64,000 bases of DNA from Psoroptes ovis (lineage: Eukaryota > Arthropoda > Arachnida > Sarcoptiformes > Psoroptidae): positions 682,001 to 746,000 of the forward strand of contig PQWQ01000012.1 in NCBI GenBank assembly GCA_002943765.1, written 5' to 3'. Shown in pieces: positions 1 through 11,908 of the stretch (positions are counted from its first letter, which is position 1; each line of letters starts with the position of its first letter). The position numbers and the translations under genes were made by a program. The notes beneath the pieces are model-generated. The model worked only from the letters and a program-made list of their open reading frames with translations, was not told the origin of the DNA and did not search any database.

Positions 1-59
1 CATTCACCATAGGCCAGTTGTACCGAGCGATTTTTCGGAGCCGTATTAGGATCAAGCAT
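1..59 (-). CDS. Possible 5' coding start of a gene leaving the left edge
   Basis: On the minus strand an ATG at 59-57 opens a frame with no stop to the window edge, reading MLDPNTAPKNRSVQLAYGE. The composition is more protein-like than the AT-rich flanks, and it follows the stop of the small upstream gene by only about 60 bases. The frame is also open for several codons before the ATG, so it could equally be an internal exon. I do not recognise the protein, and 19 residues are too few to assign anything. Confidence 0.25.
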   Translation of the reverse strand, partial: MLDPNTAPKNRSVQLAYGE

Positions 60-119
60 CGTTGATGAAATAATTTCAATTTTATCGAATGATAATGATG
101 ATCATTGACCAGTGGTTAT

Positions 120-403
120 TCATGGATTAGCTTGCGATTGTGCTGCCTGCTGTTCTCTGGCCCTTTGTTTATCGAGTTTTTCTACGTGAAAAATTGAATT
201 AAATTTAAATTGATTGGAAATTTACCAATTTAAATTGACTTACTTTGTCGTTTAATCTCTCTATTAATCAAATATGCTTCAAATTCTTCTTTTGAATAAA
301 AAAATCTAACAATTCTATCCATACAATTCAGTTGAATGTTGGCCAATTGTTGTTGTCTATCGATGTTATCGACATCGAAACCAATCGGACGGCTGGTGCT
401 CAT
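120..403 (-). CDS. Small two-exon protein of 73 aa, unknown function
   Basis: Exon 1 runs 403-244 from an ATG, ends in phase 1 and is followed by a GTAAGT donor. Exon 2 runs 181-120, follows a CACGTAG acceptor and ends in TGA. The intron is 62 bases. The spliced frame begins MSTSRPIGFDVDNIDRQQQ, has a mixed central part (IVRFFYSKEEFEAYL) and a basic/glutamine-rich tail (KKLDKQRAREQQAAQSQ) that looks like a short charged helix. No signal peptide, zinc-binding pattern or clear membrane helix is seen. The consensus splice sites joining two compatible frames, and amino-acid use unlike that of the AT-rich noise around it, support a real gene. Function is not recognised. It may be a small conserved subunit or chaperone-like protein, but that is a guess. 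Confidence 0.6.
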
Positions 404-3400
404 TGTTTTTTTATTTCAAATTTTAATGATATTTCAAATAGGGATTATTAAATTTATTAAAAATTGTCAACTAAAAAATTCGGCCAATTTAATTGAAAAT
501 AAGGCAACAACAAGGCGATTTTAAAAATAATATTTCACATTGGAATCAAATAATAATTGAAAAAAAATGAAATGAAATCAAATGTTACAATTAAAATTTT
601 TCAAGAATAATATCAAAAAAATGATAAAGCAATAAATTCTTTTTTCTCAATTAATGATTGATAAAAATAGCAATTGCTCAATAGGCCAAATCAATTTGTA
701 TTGAAAGTCATTGTGATTTTCATCGTTGTTTGATTAATCAAAATGATTTTCATTTACAATCACGGTAATAATTACTGATAATCATCAATGAAGATAGTTG
801 AATCAATGTTTGATCATTAAATCAAAATCAATATTCATTAACACCGGTAAATACAAAGAAGAAGATCATAAATTCCGAAAATCAATGATTATCAATCAAT
901 AATAACAATAATAATTAATTATAATCATATAAATTAAAAAAAAATATATGCAGAATTAGTAAAAACATGTATCATTTCAATGTATACAATGTTTTTCAAT
1001 TCATATTATTTTTCATTCATATTTTTGATGGTATTATTATTATTATTATTATATCCAAAACATGTGCTTCTACACACATTTAATTGTGCATATTGAATTG
1101 TTAATAAATATTGAAATCGTAAACAATGATTCTATCATATTTCAATACTCATAAATTCTTTGATTATTTATTGTTAAAATTCATCATAATCAATTCCTGA
1201 AGATATACGTTAGTATATAGAATGATTTGGTGGCAATTTGGTGGGAGTAATTCGTTAATTCATTCACATTTACATCATTATATTGATCAAATAATTCGTT
1301 CATATTCACAAACACAGATTTACACAAATGAACTAAATTATCATTGACTATATAATAATTAAAATATCTGAATCAATGAATTGCAGAATGATGATATTGC
1401 TATGTTGATTCTATGATGATGGTGACATTTTCGATGATCATCACCGAATCACAAACTGATGAGAACAACAATGATCGGCTGCTTTATGGTAGTAGTTTAA
1501 TATATAATAGCGGAATCTGGTGTTTTACGCGTAGAATTTTTATTCATTACGGCCATGTATTCAAAAAATAAAAACATTAAAATTCAAAATGAAAAACATG
1601 AAATGTTCAAATGAAAACATGTTTCCGTTGATTAATTATTGAACAAGAAACAGCTACAAATGCATTTATGCCCAAATATTATTTGAAACATTTTGTCCAA
1701 ATGAATGATGATAATTATGATAATTAAACTAATAATAATTACACTGGTTAATGGATTTTCTAATTGGTTTTTCGCTTTGTAAAAAATATATAAAATGTTT
1801 GCTTTGAATTTTGGAAAATGTTTTTTGAATATGTTTTCTGTATTTGTGAATGCATTAACACGACAAAAACATTTTTCAATTAATTAATTAATTAAATCAT
1901 TATTATTCATCGTTTGATACAATTTAGTTGTAGCTTTGTCATCAACGCGTTGATATCGTTCGTTGTTTTGCATTTTGAACACTGTTTTTACATTAGTTTT
2001 ACAATTTAGACATTTAGACATACACGATACATTCCAATACAAGATGCGCACATGACACAATATTCAATGATTTCATTAATAATCAATGCTATTATTGTTG
2101 TTGTTGTTATCATTAGATAATACCATCACCATTAGATGATGGTAATGGTGATGATAATGGTAATTCGGTGAGAAAAGAATGTTTTGATGAAAACAAACAA
2201 TGGTAAAACATTGATGAATTATTGTTGATTAATAATCAAACGAGTATTGATTCGAAAAAACATGAGTACATGGATTCATTTTTGTCAAAGTTTGAATGGT
2301 AAATCATCACATCCATCATATTAAAACATTTCAAATACAAAAACATAAACATCGGGCTATGAACATATGTCTGAATTGAATTGAATTGAATTTGAAGTGT
2401 TGAAATTAATTTCAGTGTTTTCGTTCAAAGAGAAATATTTGATTCAATTTGGATTTTTTCCCTTAGTAATTAATTAAATTTTTCTTTTTGCGAATCATTT
2501 TTTGAATTGAAATTTTTTTGATGGATGGATTAAAGATTGATAAATTTGATCATTTCTTCGATGTTTTCGCAATTTTAATATCTTTGATGATGCTTATGAA
2601 GCTGAATATGAATACGATGAATACGACGAACATGATCGAAGTACATCATGAAAATGAAATTAAAATCAAAGCAATAAATTGATTCACGTAAATCCAAAAA
2701 TATAGATCAAACGAAATCAATTCAAATTCAGATTATCAGATTGAAATGATCTTAATTTTTCATTTTTCTTCGATTTGATCAATCGTTGATCATTGTATTC
2801 ATCATTTCAATATTTCAAATGAAATATGAGCTCGAATTTCGATTGAAAATCCAAATTTGATTTGAGATTTGAAATCTTTGTCCGTTCAAATCTTCATATG
2901 TTTAAATCTATGGATTCAAATCAATCGAAAATCGGGTTGTTCTCTTCTCTCATGATTTGAAATCAGTTTCTCGGTGATCGGATGAAAAATGTTTTACAGT
3001 TTTTCGGACATAAAACACATCAATCGATGATACTGGCGAATGAGGGAAACGGTATGTGTGCTATGGTCGATTTAATCACATAGTTAGCTCCGTATGATCA
3101 CTATTATTATGTGATGATTATTCGTACTTCACATCAGTGACCAAATCGACCGACATGTGGACACTTTGAAATGTTAAAATTCAAGAAAAAAAATCATAAA
3201 TCTGTGAAATGGATTCAAATGAATAAACATTTAAGAACAAATAAAAAATCATATATTTCAACACAAACACAAGCACAAAAATCAATGGGAAAAATGAAAT
3301 TGCTCGAAGGAAAATTAAAATCAAATAAATATTTAAAAGCATACATTCACGTCTGTGTTGTCATTTGTGCTTGCTTATGTTGCGAGCATTCACATAAATT

Positions 3401-5480
3401 TCGCATGAATAATTTGTAATTCAAATGAAAGTTGTCTCTTGTTGTTTTGTTGCTTGTCTTTGGTGATATACATTCACTGGTTATTACATTTTAAATAATG
3501 ATTATTGTAAATTATGATTATCGTTGTTGAACAACATGTAAATACGTTAAAAATACCAAGAAATAAATGATTTGAATATGAATAAGTTTAGATTGAAATC
3601 AATTTCATAGAGTACTGACGATCTAGTAGAGATTGTTGACTGGTTTACTGTCTAGAAAACTGTCAGTTCGAATCAATTATCAATACAACGAGATTAACTT
3701 TTGTTGGTCATTCAATTGTCGATTTTGTGTTTAAAAATGCTTAAAGATTGTTGCGATTGACAATGATTTGGTTGATGGAAATGGAAAAAGGAAACGATTG
3801 TACATGTTTTGGTTGAAATGATTTCATTTCAAAAACATTTACCATCAAAATCTTTGATCATTGATCATTTATAAAAAGGATTTTAGATAATTGATATTTG
3901 AGTCAAATTGAAATCGTTGAAGGAGTCAATCTTTACTTATTTCTTACCAGTTTATTCATTTAGAGTCTGGATTATTGTTTTTTGATTGTATTTTTCCTGA
4001 TTTTTTCTGATTCTCTCTTGCTTTGAGTGAAATCAAAATCAATCACAATAATAATATGAATGATTTTGAATAAACAATTGATTGTTATTATTTTTGATTG
4101 AAAAATCTAAATCTTTGATTTAGATTTGAAATGATTTTCTTTCCATTTTTCTTCATGAATAAATAAATGAACTGACAAATGAAAATAAAAAGAACAAGTA
4201 AATTGATTTTGAAATAGGATTCGACGACCAACAACAACAATTGATCATGATGATTTCAATTATTAAACCAATCATTCAGCTTTAACAACAATCAATGATT
4301 GTTTTTCTAGGTTTAACATCTATCAAAGATGATGGAAAAAAGAACAATTGATGGATGGTATTATGTAAATGACGATTAAGATGATGAATAAATGAATGAA
4401 TGATCGATCATCGATTGTATTCATCATCGGTTCATTTAAATCATATCATCTATCATCGACCACCAATCAAAAATTCGGCCTGATGATTGATTAATGTGAA
4501 AAAAATGGCTGAAATGATTTGAGAAATGCACACACACATCACATCACATGCAATAAACCGATGATATTCGAATGAATATGATGGAAATTGATTTTTCTTG
4601 AATTTTTTTCCAAGAAATCACCATTTTGGATGCACGAAAATCAAATGACCATCATTTTATGGATACCATCAACATTATCATTACCATCGGTGAATAATGA
4701 ATGGAAAATGAATATTTATTCATTCATTGTTCAATGTCTATTCATGGTTGTTCAGTGTCTATTCATTGTTCGATGCTTTTCCTGGCCATCATTTTCTTCT
4801 CTTGTGGCCATCAATTGTTGAACATCGAACAACACCGAACAAGAGGCTTCGTGTATTATGTTTTGGTCGTCGAAGTTTGGTATTTTGGTGCTTTATGGAT
4901 TTTGTTTTTCGCTCGAAGGAAAAAACAAACCCATTTCTTCGATCATCAATGAATTCATCATTTGATTGAATGCGAAATTTTTCCAAAAAACAAAATTGAA
5001 TAAGAATGTCTGAATCGACGAAGAAGAAGAAGTACATTCATTAACCATGAAAATCTTTGAAATGAATCATTTCTCCATGAAAAGGCGTCAATAATCACGA
5101 AGGAACATGAATTTTTTAAGATTTATTTATTTATTTCTAATAATGCTTTCAATATTATAAGACTATTGATAATCAGTTTATATGTATCATAATTACTATT
5201 TTTGTATTGTGTTTAATGTAATATTATAAATTCAATGATGATAATAATGATGATAATGATGTAATCCGATAATGTACTCGAGTTGAAATGATTGAATTGT
5301 GAATCGTGAATTTTCATGAAGGTTCCGGCCGCCATTCTTCATGTCTTCTGCCTGTTTGTTGGGTTGTTGAATGAATCCACCGTGTTCACGTTGACATTGA
5401 ATTCTCAAAGTCGTTCGAGATTCATTTGATTCGATTCAATTTGATCAATTTGCCAAACCCGATTCACAGTTTAATTTAAA
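404..5480. other. Intergenic DNA, no gene seen
   Basis: About 5 kb of AT-rich DNA with only short, low-complexity open frames on both strands. It holds a short (TTA/ATT)n run near 1030-1050 and a 10-bp inverted repeat (ATCACCATTA/TAATGGTGAT) near 2120-2150. A tRNA-like A/B-box resemblance near 3612-3690 does not fold. A slightly more GC-rich patch at 5320-5440 could be a promoter or a non-coding exon, but no frame supports it. Confidence 0.5.
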
Positions 5481-7194
5481 TTATTTTTCTTTGATAATTA
5501 ATTTGTACGAAATCAATATTATTTTTGAATATATTAGTATAAACTATTCGTATGATAATTAAATTCAATGATTAATTAATAAATTCATATTTTTTAATAA
5601 AAAATTAATTAAAACAACCAGAAATAATTCATTAATTAATATTTGATTGATTAATTCATATTAAAAATAGAAAACAAACCTTTGCAAAATTATTGATAGT
5701 AATTGAACCAAATTTACCATATTGAAAATTGTAAATTTTTTTCGTATGAAAACATTCATAATAATTGCATAATTTATATTTTAAATTAATCGATGTCGAT
5801 GTTCTCAATAATGATGATGATTTTTTTGTCGAAGATGATTTTATGGCAGTCCTAACATTGTTATTATCATCATCAGTTTTACGATGATTATTATGATAAC
5901 ACTTCATTCCATTCATTGTAATTAAACGTGATAAACATCTAAGACCATATCGATTATGAATATGTTTTGAATATTTTGTACAAATAAAATGTAGAAAAAA
6001 TATTTCCATATATTGTTGTAATATAAAATGAAGAAAAAATGCTTGATGATATAATTTGTATAAATCATTATTCAAATATCTTTGTATTGATATTTTAATT
6101 AAAATAATATTAAATTGTAAATTATTAAATAAAAATACAGCCAATATTTGTGAATATGATTTAAATATGAATTTATCGCTAAATAGGAACAATTTTCTAT
6201 TGATGGTAATAAAATAATAAAGAAATGATTCGTCATTGAAAAATTGTTCACTATTCTCAATGAATGAATTTTTTTTATAAATATTTTTATAATATAACAC
6301 AAGAATTTTTTCAAAACCAATAATAAAGAATGGCAATAATTCATTCGTATAGATCAGTAGTAAACCACCAAAACATGTCATAAACATTGAAAAGATAGTA
6401 ATTATTAATCTGATAATCCACATAATAATTGTTGTTTCTTCATTGAAATAATAATCGCTTGAATAATCGATTACATGATATGATGTAAAATATAAACATA
6501 TTAACACTATTATAAAGGATTTCGGTGAATAAATTCATCATAATATATTCATTATTTGAAATAAAATAATTGGAAAACGATTTGATAAATAAGTAATCAG
6601 GAATTTTTATTCAAAAAACAATGACAAAAGCCACAATTACTTGATTACCAAATCATAGAATTACTTACCATATGCACACATCATTATATTACGACGAATA
6701 ATATGAAATTTGAAATTTTTTATTAAATATCCATTGAAATCAATTTGATTAATTAATCCATATTTTTCATGCGATCGTAGACTATTAGGACAAAATATTG
6801 ATTTTGATGGATTATAATTATGATTCAATATTGTTTCAATGAAAATCATATTCACTCCATAATAAATATTATGATTGAAAAATTTACGAATTATTTCACC
6901 AACTAAAAATAATAATATTGATATTGGTAAATCTAAATCTTTTGATCCATTAAGTACAAATGAAAAATCATAGAATAATATTCGATAGTGACTATTTATC
7001 GGTAATAAATATAAAAATAAATATTGTATCGATACAAAACGTAAATAATAGATCAATATTTTATATAAAACATTTATTTTCGAATTATTATCATGTAATC
7101 CATTGTAAAACCATTTTAGTTGTTTAAAATAATCATCAATCGATGGTGATAGAATTTGTTGAATTATTTTGATAAGTTTGATTAGAATGTACAT
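5481..7194 (-). CDS. R1: putative seven-helix chemoreceptor (gustatory-receptor-like), apparently intact
   Basis: Three exons: 7194-6669 (ATG start, phase-1 donor GTAAGT), 6506-5680 (AG acceptor, phase-0 donor GTTTGT) and 5543-5481 (TAA stop). Spliced length is 471 aa. Hydrophobic segments lie near residues 40-65, 95-112, 160-190, 202-230, 292-312, 322-347 and 452-470, giving about seven helices with no signal peptide. The C-terminal part (YGKFGSITINNF, then a phase-0 intron, then a final 20-residue helix) resembles the end of arthropod GRs, where a phase-0 intron precedes TM7. Inferred role: ligand-gated cation channel in the dendritic membrane of chemosensory neurons. Introns are 162 and 136 bases. 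The GTG in frame at the exon 2 acceptor is not a start. The family call rests on topology, intron phase and the C-terminal motif only; another 7TM family is possible. Confidence 0.65.
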
Positions 7195-7476
7195 ATTAAT
7201 TTTTCACCGTATTTCACCTTTGAAAAAAGAAAACCATTGAATTCTGTAAGTTCTCTGAACAAATGCAAATTGAATCAATCAATGAATGAATGGATGAATG
7301 AATGATTACCATGAATACATGAATCCGATGAAAAATGAAACAAATGAATTAATTTTAAATGTCTAATGATATATTTCAGACAAATGTTTAATATGATTGT
7401 AACCAATGAAGGAACATATTATTTACTTTATGATAATAATCAATTCAAAAGAATTGAAATAATAGTATAGCTATAA

Positions 7477-7493
7477 ATCATATAATGAGAAAA
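7477..7493. repeat. Left target-site duplication of LINE copy 1
   Basis: ATCATATAATGAGAAAA occurs here and again at 11944-11960, directly bracketing the element. The first three bases could belong to the (TCA)n tail on the right side, so the true duplication is 14-17 bp. Confidence 0.8.
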
Positions 7494-7532
7494 AAAAAAA
7501 AAAAAATTTCGAAAAAAAAATTTTTTTTTAAT

Positions 7533-8573
7533 ATGTCAAACTTTGATAAAAATATTCAATTAGGCCACGAATGGGCCAAGTTTTTGGAAAAATTATCGAA
7601 CGTGCACGGTAACACGAATATTTCTGGTTACAAAAAGGAGCTGGCTGCTTGTTCTGTATTCATTCAAACTTTAATGACATCGGCACAATTGGAAATCAAG
7701 AGTCTTAAATCCTCGATTCAAACTAAAGATACAAAACCATCATACACTCAAGTAGTTAAAAATGATATCAAAAAGAAGACTGAACATATTTGCATTCTAG
7801 AACCAGATAATAATGCTCAAATCGTCGATTCGAAACAAACACTATCGTGCATGAAAGGGGTTTTTTCATCAAATCAATTGGCGAATTCTGGCATCAAAAT
7901 GAAAAAAGTGATTCCAATAAGGAACAAGAAAGTTATCATTAAATGTGAAGAAAAGAAAGATTGTTTGCATTTACGAGAACAATTGAACAACCTAAAATGT
8001 GGTCTTAAAATAAATATCCCGAGTAAAAGACATCCTACGTTTCAAATATTGGGCATTGAGTTGGATATTGATGATGAACAGATCGTCAATTATATATTGA
8101 AGCAGAATGAAGAAATTAAAAATCTTTTGAATGATGAAAGACAATTTATTAAGAAAATACGTAGTAAAACTGACCGGGTAGGAACCAAGTATATGATTTT
8201 TGAAGCTTCTCCACTAGTGTGGCAAAAATGTATTGAGCTTGGTCAATTATTTATTGGTTATAAATGTTGCACTGTAAAAGATTATCTTTCGGTAACGCAA
8301 TGTTTTCAGTGTTTACGCTTCGGGCATCCGATGAAATATTGCAAAAACAAGCCCGTTTGCTGCAAATGTCAAGGCGAACATCTTTCACGTACTTGTTCTG
8401 CAGCATCGACTTCAACATCTGATTCATCACCAACATGCACGAATTGTATATATCGCAACACAATAAATCCAAGAAAAGTTGTCTGCATTAAACATTCAGT
8501 TTTTGACAAAAACTGCAATGAATACAAAATCGCCTTGGAACGCATCAAATCCAATATTGATTATGGATACTAG
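7533..8573 (+). CDS. LINE ORF1: nucleic-acid-binding gag-like protein
   Basis: The likely start is the ATG at 7533 (MSNFDKNIQLG), giving 346 aa. An upstream in-frame ATG at 7485 lies inside the target-site duplication, so it is host DNA. The N-terminal half is lysine-rich. The C-terminal third has zinc knuckles: CFQCLRFGHPMKYC (CX2CX4HX4C), CCKCQGEHLSRTC (one residue shorter) and a third cysteine cluster CTNCIYRN...CIKH. This is the usual layout of ORF1 in Jockey/I-group LINEs, where it coats the element RNA as a chaperone in the RNP. The stop overlaps the start of ORF2 in ATGGATACTAG, suggesting coupled re-initiation. Confidence 0.85.
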   Translation: MSNFDKNIQLGHEWAKFLEKLSNVHGNTNISGYKKELAACSVFIQTLMTSAQLEIKSLKSSIQTKDTKPSYTQVVKNDIKKKTEHICILEPDNNAQIVDSKQTLSCMKGVFSSNQLANSGIKMKKVIPIRNKKVIIKCEEKKDCLHLREQLNNLKCGLKINIPSKRHPTFQILGIELDIDDEQIVNYILKQNEEIKNLLNDERQFIKKIRSKTDRVGTKYMIFEASPLVWQKCIELGQLFIGYKCCTVKDYLSVTQCFQCLRFGHPMKYCKNKPVCCKCQGEHLSRTCSAASTSTSDSSPTCTNCIYRNTINPRKVVCIKHSVFDKNCNEYKIALERIKSNIDYGY

Positions 8574-11500
8574 TCAAACAAATATCAAAATATTGACCCA
8601 GAACTTGCAGCATAGCTACAAGTCAACACTGATGTTCCTGACAAATGCTACATTGTTAAAATCATCGCTATTCTGTATCCAAGAACCTCATGTATCTTTT
8701 CCAGCTGGTTTTTCTGGATTTAACAGTGTTTATCACCCAGTAAAACCAAAATGTGCTATTGTATCCTCATACGATATTTTTAAAATCGATCAGTTCACAA
8801 ATTCAAATTGTGCATGTTGTTTGGTGAATTGTTCTGTGCCATTTATTTTATGTTGTGTCTATTTTTCCAAAAACGAAGAAATTTCATCACTCAAAAATCA
8901 TCTTGAAAATTTGGAAAAATTGGTTATTTCTTATTCAAAATATCCTATTGTTATTTCTGGCGACTTCAATAGTCATAATCGGGTTTGGGGAGGGAATTTT
9001 AATGATGAACGTGGACTTGTTGTTTTAAATTTTACATGTCGCCTAAATTTCATAATTCTAAATGATGGCAAAATGACTTTCGATAATAGTCGACATCAGA
9101 GCGCGATCGATTTAACAGTGATTAATCAACGTGCAATCAATTATGTCTCGAATTGGAAAGTAGAAGATCTAGTCTCTGGCTCTGACCACAACTTGATTTC
9201 ATTTATCTTCGACACCATTCCTCCGATTAAATCTTATTATTTAACAAGAAAATATAACACCAAATGTATCGATTGGTCTGAATTTAACGAACAAATATCT
9301 ATTTTATCTTATTTTGATGATAATGCAAAGACACTTAATTCTAATATTGATATTGAAAATTTTGTCAATGATCTTATGAATACTATTTGTGCAATTTGTG
9401 ATGACTGTCTACCAATATTGAAACCAACATCTAAAACTAAATTGTCACAAGATTTGAAAATGAAACTATCGTTATTGAAAAATCTGCGTAGACGTTATCA
9501 GCGTCAACGTTGCCCAGTGAATCGCGCCTTGTGGCGAGCAAGATATTTGACCTGTGTTAATGATTTCAAAAATTTGTTAGAAAAGACGAGAATTGATGAT
9601 TGTAGAAATTATTTGAATCAAATTGATAGATACAATGTCTGGAGAAAGTTATATCATCATTGCAAAAATCAATTATCGATCAATCAAACATTGAAAACGA
9701 TACAGAGAGATGATACAACTTGGTGTGTATCCATAAATGAAACTGCAACATATTTATTGAATAAGATGTTTCCAGATATGAATAATGATAATAATTCTAT
9801 TGTTCACCATCATTATATAATTAATTGTAACAAAAAAGATTTTTGTATCACTAAAAATGAAGTCGATACTGCTGTCAATATGGAAAAAGATAACAAATCG
9901 CCAGGTTTCGATGCAATATCTGCCAACATAGTCAAACAAATACATTATAAATATCCTTTCTTATTATTGAATCTGTTCAACAAATGTTTTGCATTTGGTG
10001 TTTTCCCAAAATACTGGAAAAAAGCAACTATCAAATTAATACCGAAAAATAATGGCTCTGGTTATAAATCGTATCGACCGATTTCTTTGCTTCCTGTTAT
10101 GGGAAAAATTTTTGAAAATATTCTTAAATGTCGGCTTATGCATCATCTAATCGTCAATCATTATCTGTCATACAATCAATTTGGTTTCCTACCTCAGCAA
10201 GGTGCTGAATTAGCATTGAAAAATTTAATATCACAAATTAATGATATAAATGATCGAAATAATTATGGTTATATCGTATCGCTTGATATTTCAGGCGCAT
10301 TTGATTCTGCAAGATATGACATCATTCTTTACAGACTCAGAGAATTTAATGTTCCTTCAAATTTGTATGCAATCATCCATAATTATTTTTGTGATCGTAC
10401 TATCGAATTATCTCTAATGAATCAATCATTCACTAAAATGGCTACAGGTGGCACCCCTCAAGGTGGTAAATTGTCGCCACTCCTTTGGAATGTACTAATT
10501 GATGACCTATTGAAAATGTCGTTGCCAAGGGGATGTCATTTGCAGGCTTTTGCGGATGATTGCATCCTCATCTGCCAACATCCAATCCAAGAATTGGCTG
10601 CAGATCTAACAAATAGTCTGCTATCGATTATTGCAGAATGGGGCTTAAATAATGGCCTATCGTTTAATCCCGCCAAAACCAAGTGCATGATTATATCAAG
10701 ACATAGAAATTTGGCGTCTTTCCCGATCATTATGAATAGCAGATCAATTGATTTAGTACCATGTTTAAAAATACTTGGTTTGATGATTGATTCAAAACTA
10801 ACATGGGCAAATCATATTGACTATATCGAGACAAAATCAATGAAAATGTTTAATTGCATCAAGAAAAAATTTGGTCCAAGATGGGGCTTATCGTATGACG
10901 TCTTACGTACTATTTACGTTCGAGCGATCGAACCGATGATAGTTTATGCCTGCCCTGTATGGAACAGTGTCTTGTCAAGCAGAACGAAACGTGGCAAACT
11001 GTTAAGTTTGCAAAGACGTTTTGCTGTTGGTATGATTCGCGCTTCCAGAACTGTGTCGCTGCAAGCATCGTTGATCATTGCTAATTTGATTCCCGTTGAC
11101 TTGGTGATCAAGCTGCGATCAGATGTTTTCAGGATAAAAAGTGATGCTTATCTGAGGGAACAATATGAATTCCCGATCAGGTTCAAAGACTCGATCCATC
11201 CAGCGTTGGTCCAATCTTTTTTTATTGAGAGGATCGATGCTGAGTTGGAATTTTGTACTGACTCTCATAGTTGTACCATTTTCACTGATGGATCGAGGTC
11301 TGAGGACCTGGTTGGGTGTTCTTTTGTTGTTTTCAATGATGAAAATTGCATCCCAAGTGTAATTCAATGTTTCCGCCTTGGCGCTGGATGTTCAGTCTTT
11401 CAGGCTGAATTGTTGGCCATCCGCAACGCATTGGTTTGGATCATTGAAAATGGTATTGTCGATGCTCAAATTATAACTGATTCTATGTCAGCGATTTGGG

Positions 11501-11865
11501 CTTTGCATAATATCTATACACTTAATGAATTAGTGCAGGACATTTTTCGTATCGTGTGTAACCATCGTGGCCATATTTGTCTGAAATGGACAAGGTCGCA
11601 CTGTGGCAACTTTGGTAATGATCTAGCTGATAAGTTTGCCAAGGTTGCTGCAGTCGACCTTTCGGATGTTTTTTACACCCGAGTGCCCATGATGACACTA
11701 TGCCAAGCGTCGAAGTTGGACATACTGAATCTTTGGAATCAGAGATGGACGGAGACTGCTGATGGCCACACGACGAAATTGTTCTTTCCAACAGTTGGAT
11801 CGCGAATCAATACCAACTTTAGTCCCGATAGGGATTTGACAAGACTGCTGACAGGGCACGGCTGA
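8563..11865 (+). CDS. LINE ORF2: endonuclease, reverse transcriptase, RNase H
   Basis: 1100 aa from the ATG at 8563; another in-frame ATG lies at 8518, and the frame extends a little further upstream. The N-terminal EEP/AP-like endonuclease shows TQNLQ near residue 10, SGDFNSHNRVWGG near 131 and GSDHNLISF near 205. The reverse transcriptase runs from about residue 440 (DNKSPGFDAISANIVKQ) through GTPQGGKLSPLLWN to the catalytic FADD near 663. RNase H begins near 904 (TIFTDGS) and continues with QAELLAI, ITDSMSAI and LKWTRSHCGN. The frame stops right after LLTGHG, where related proteins go on to a C-terminal CCHC region, so that region is absent. Function: target-primed reverse transcription of its own RNA. 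Confidence 0.92.
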   Translation: MDTSQTNIKILTQNLQHSYKSTLMFLTNATLLKSSLFCIQEPHVSFPAGFSGFNSVYHPVKPKCAIVSSYDIFKIDQFTNSNCACCLVNCSVPFILCCVYFSKNEEISSLKNHLENLEKLVISYSKYPIVISGDFNSHNRVWGGNFNDERGLVVLNFTCRLNFIILNDGKMTFDNSRHQSAIDLTVINQRAINYVSNWKVEDLVSGSDHNLISFIFDTIPPIKSYYLTRKYNTKCIDWSEFNEQISILSYFDDNAKTLNSNIDIENFVNDLMNTICAICDDCLPILKPTSKTKLSQDLKMKLSLLKNLRRRYQRQRCPVNRALWRARYLTCVNDFKNLLEKTRIDDCRNYLNQIDRYNVWRKLYHHCKNQLSINQTLKTIQRDDTTWCVSINETATYLLNKMFPDMNNDNNSIVHHHYIINCNKKDFCITKNEVDTAVNMEKDNKSPGFDAISANIVKQIHYKYPFLLLNLFNKCFAFGVFPKYWKKATIKLIPKNNGSGYKSYRPISLLPVMGKIFENILKCRLMHHLIVNHYLSYNQFGFLPQQGAELALKNLISQINDINDRNNYGYIVSLDISGAFDSARYDIILYRLREFNVPSNLYAIIHNYFCDRTIELSLMNQSFTKMATGGTPQGGKLSPLLWNVLIDDLLKMSLPRGCHLQAFADDCILICQHPIQELAADLTNSLLSIIAEWGLNNGLSFNPAKTKCMIISRHRNLASFPIIMNSRSIDLVPCLKILGLMIDSKLTWANHIDYIETKSMKMFNCIKKKFGPRWGLSYDVLRTIYVRAIEPMIVYACPVWNSVLSSRTKRGKLLSLQRRFAVGMIRASRTVSLQASLIIANLIPVDLVIKLRSDVFRIKSDAYLREQYEFPIRFKDSIHPALVQSFFIERIDAELEFCTDSHSCTIFTDGSRSEDLVGCSFVVFNDENCIPSVIQCFRLGAGCSVFQAELLAIRNALVWIIENGIVDAQIITDSMSAIWALHNIYTLNELVQDIFRIVCNHRGHICLKWTRSHCGNFGNDLADKFAKVAAVDLSDVFYTRVPMMTLCQASKLDILNLWNQRWTETADGHTTKLFFPTVGSRINTNFSPDRDLTRLLTGHG

Positions 11866-11883
11866 TGTGACCATACTATTGCC

Positions 11884-11908
11884 ACCCTTGTGATCACGGA
11901 ACAAGGGT
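11884..11908 (+). promoter_or_regulatory. 3' UTR hairpin of the LINE, possible RT recognition structure
   Basis: The arms ACCCTTGT (11884-11891) and ACAAGGGT (11901-11908) are perfect complements around a 9-nt loop. The hairpin sits between the ORF2 stop and the (TCA)n tail, and the same structure is in the second copy near 38579-38603. LINE 3' ends are recognised by their own RT in several families; that role is inferred here. Confidence 0.55.

Noticed and set aside
336..524. 62-codon plus-strand frame
   Set aside because: It is antisense to exon 1 of the small minus-strand gene and low in complexity afterwards.
3612..3690. tRNA-like stretch with TAGTAGAGA and AGTTCGAATCA resembling A and B boxes
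   Set aside because: No acceptor stem or T stem pairs, and the anticodon arm is poor; chance resemblance.
5656..6507. Receptor exon 2 frames as separate genes starting at GTG
   Set aside because: The GTG is formed by the last base of the splice acceptor plus TG. The same position is a splice junction in all copies, and exon 1 ends in the matching phase.
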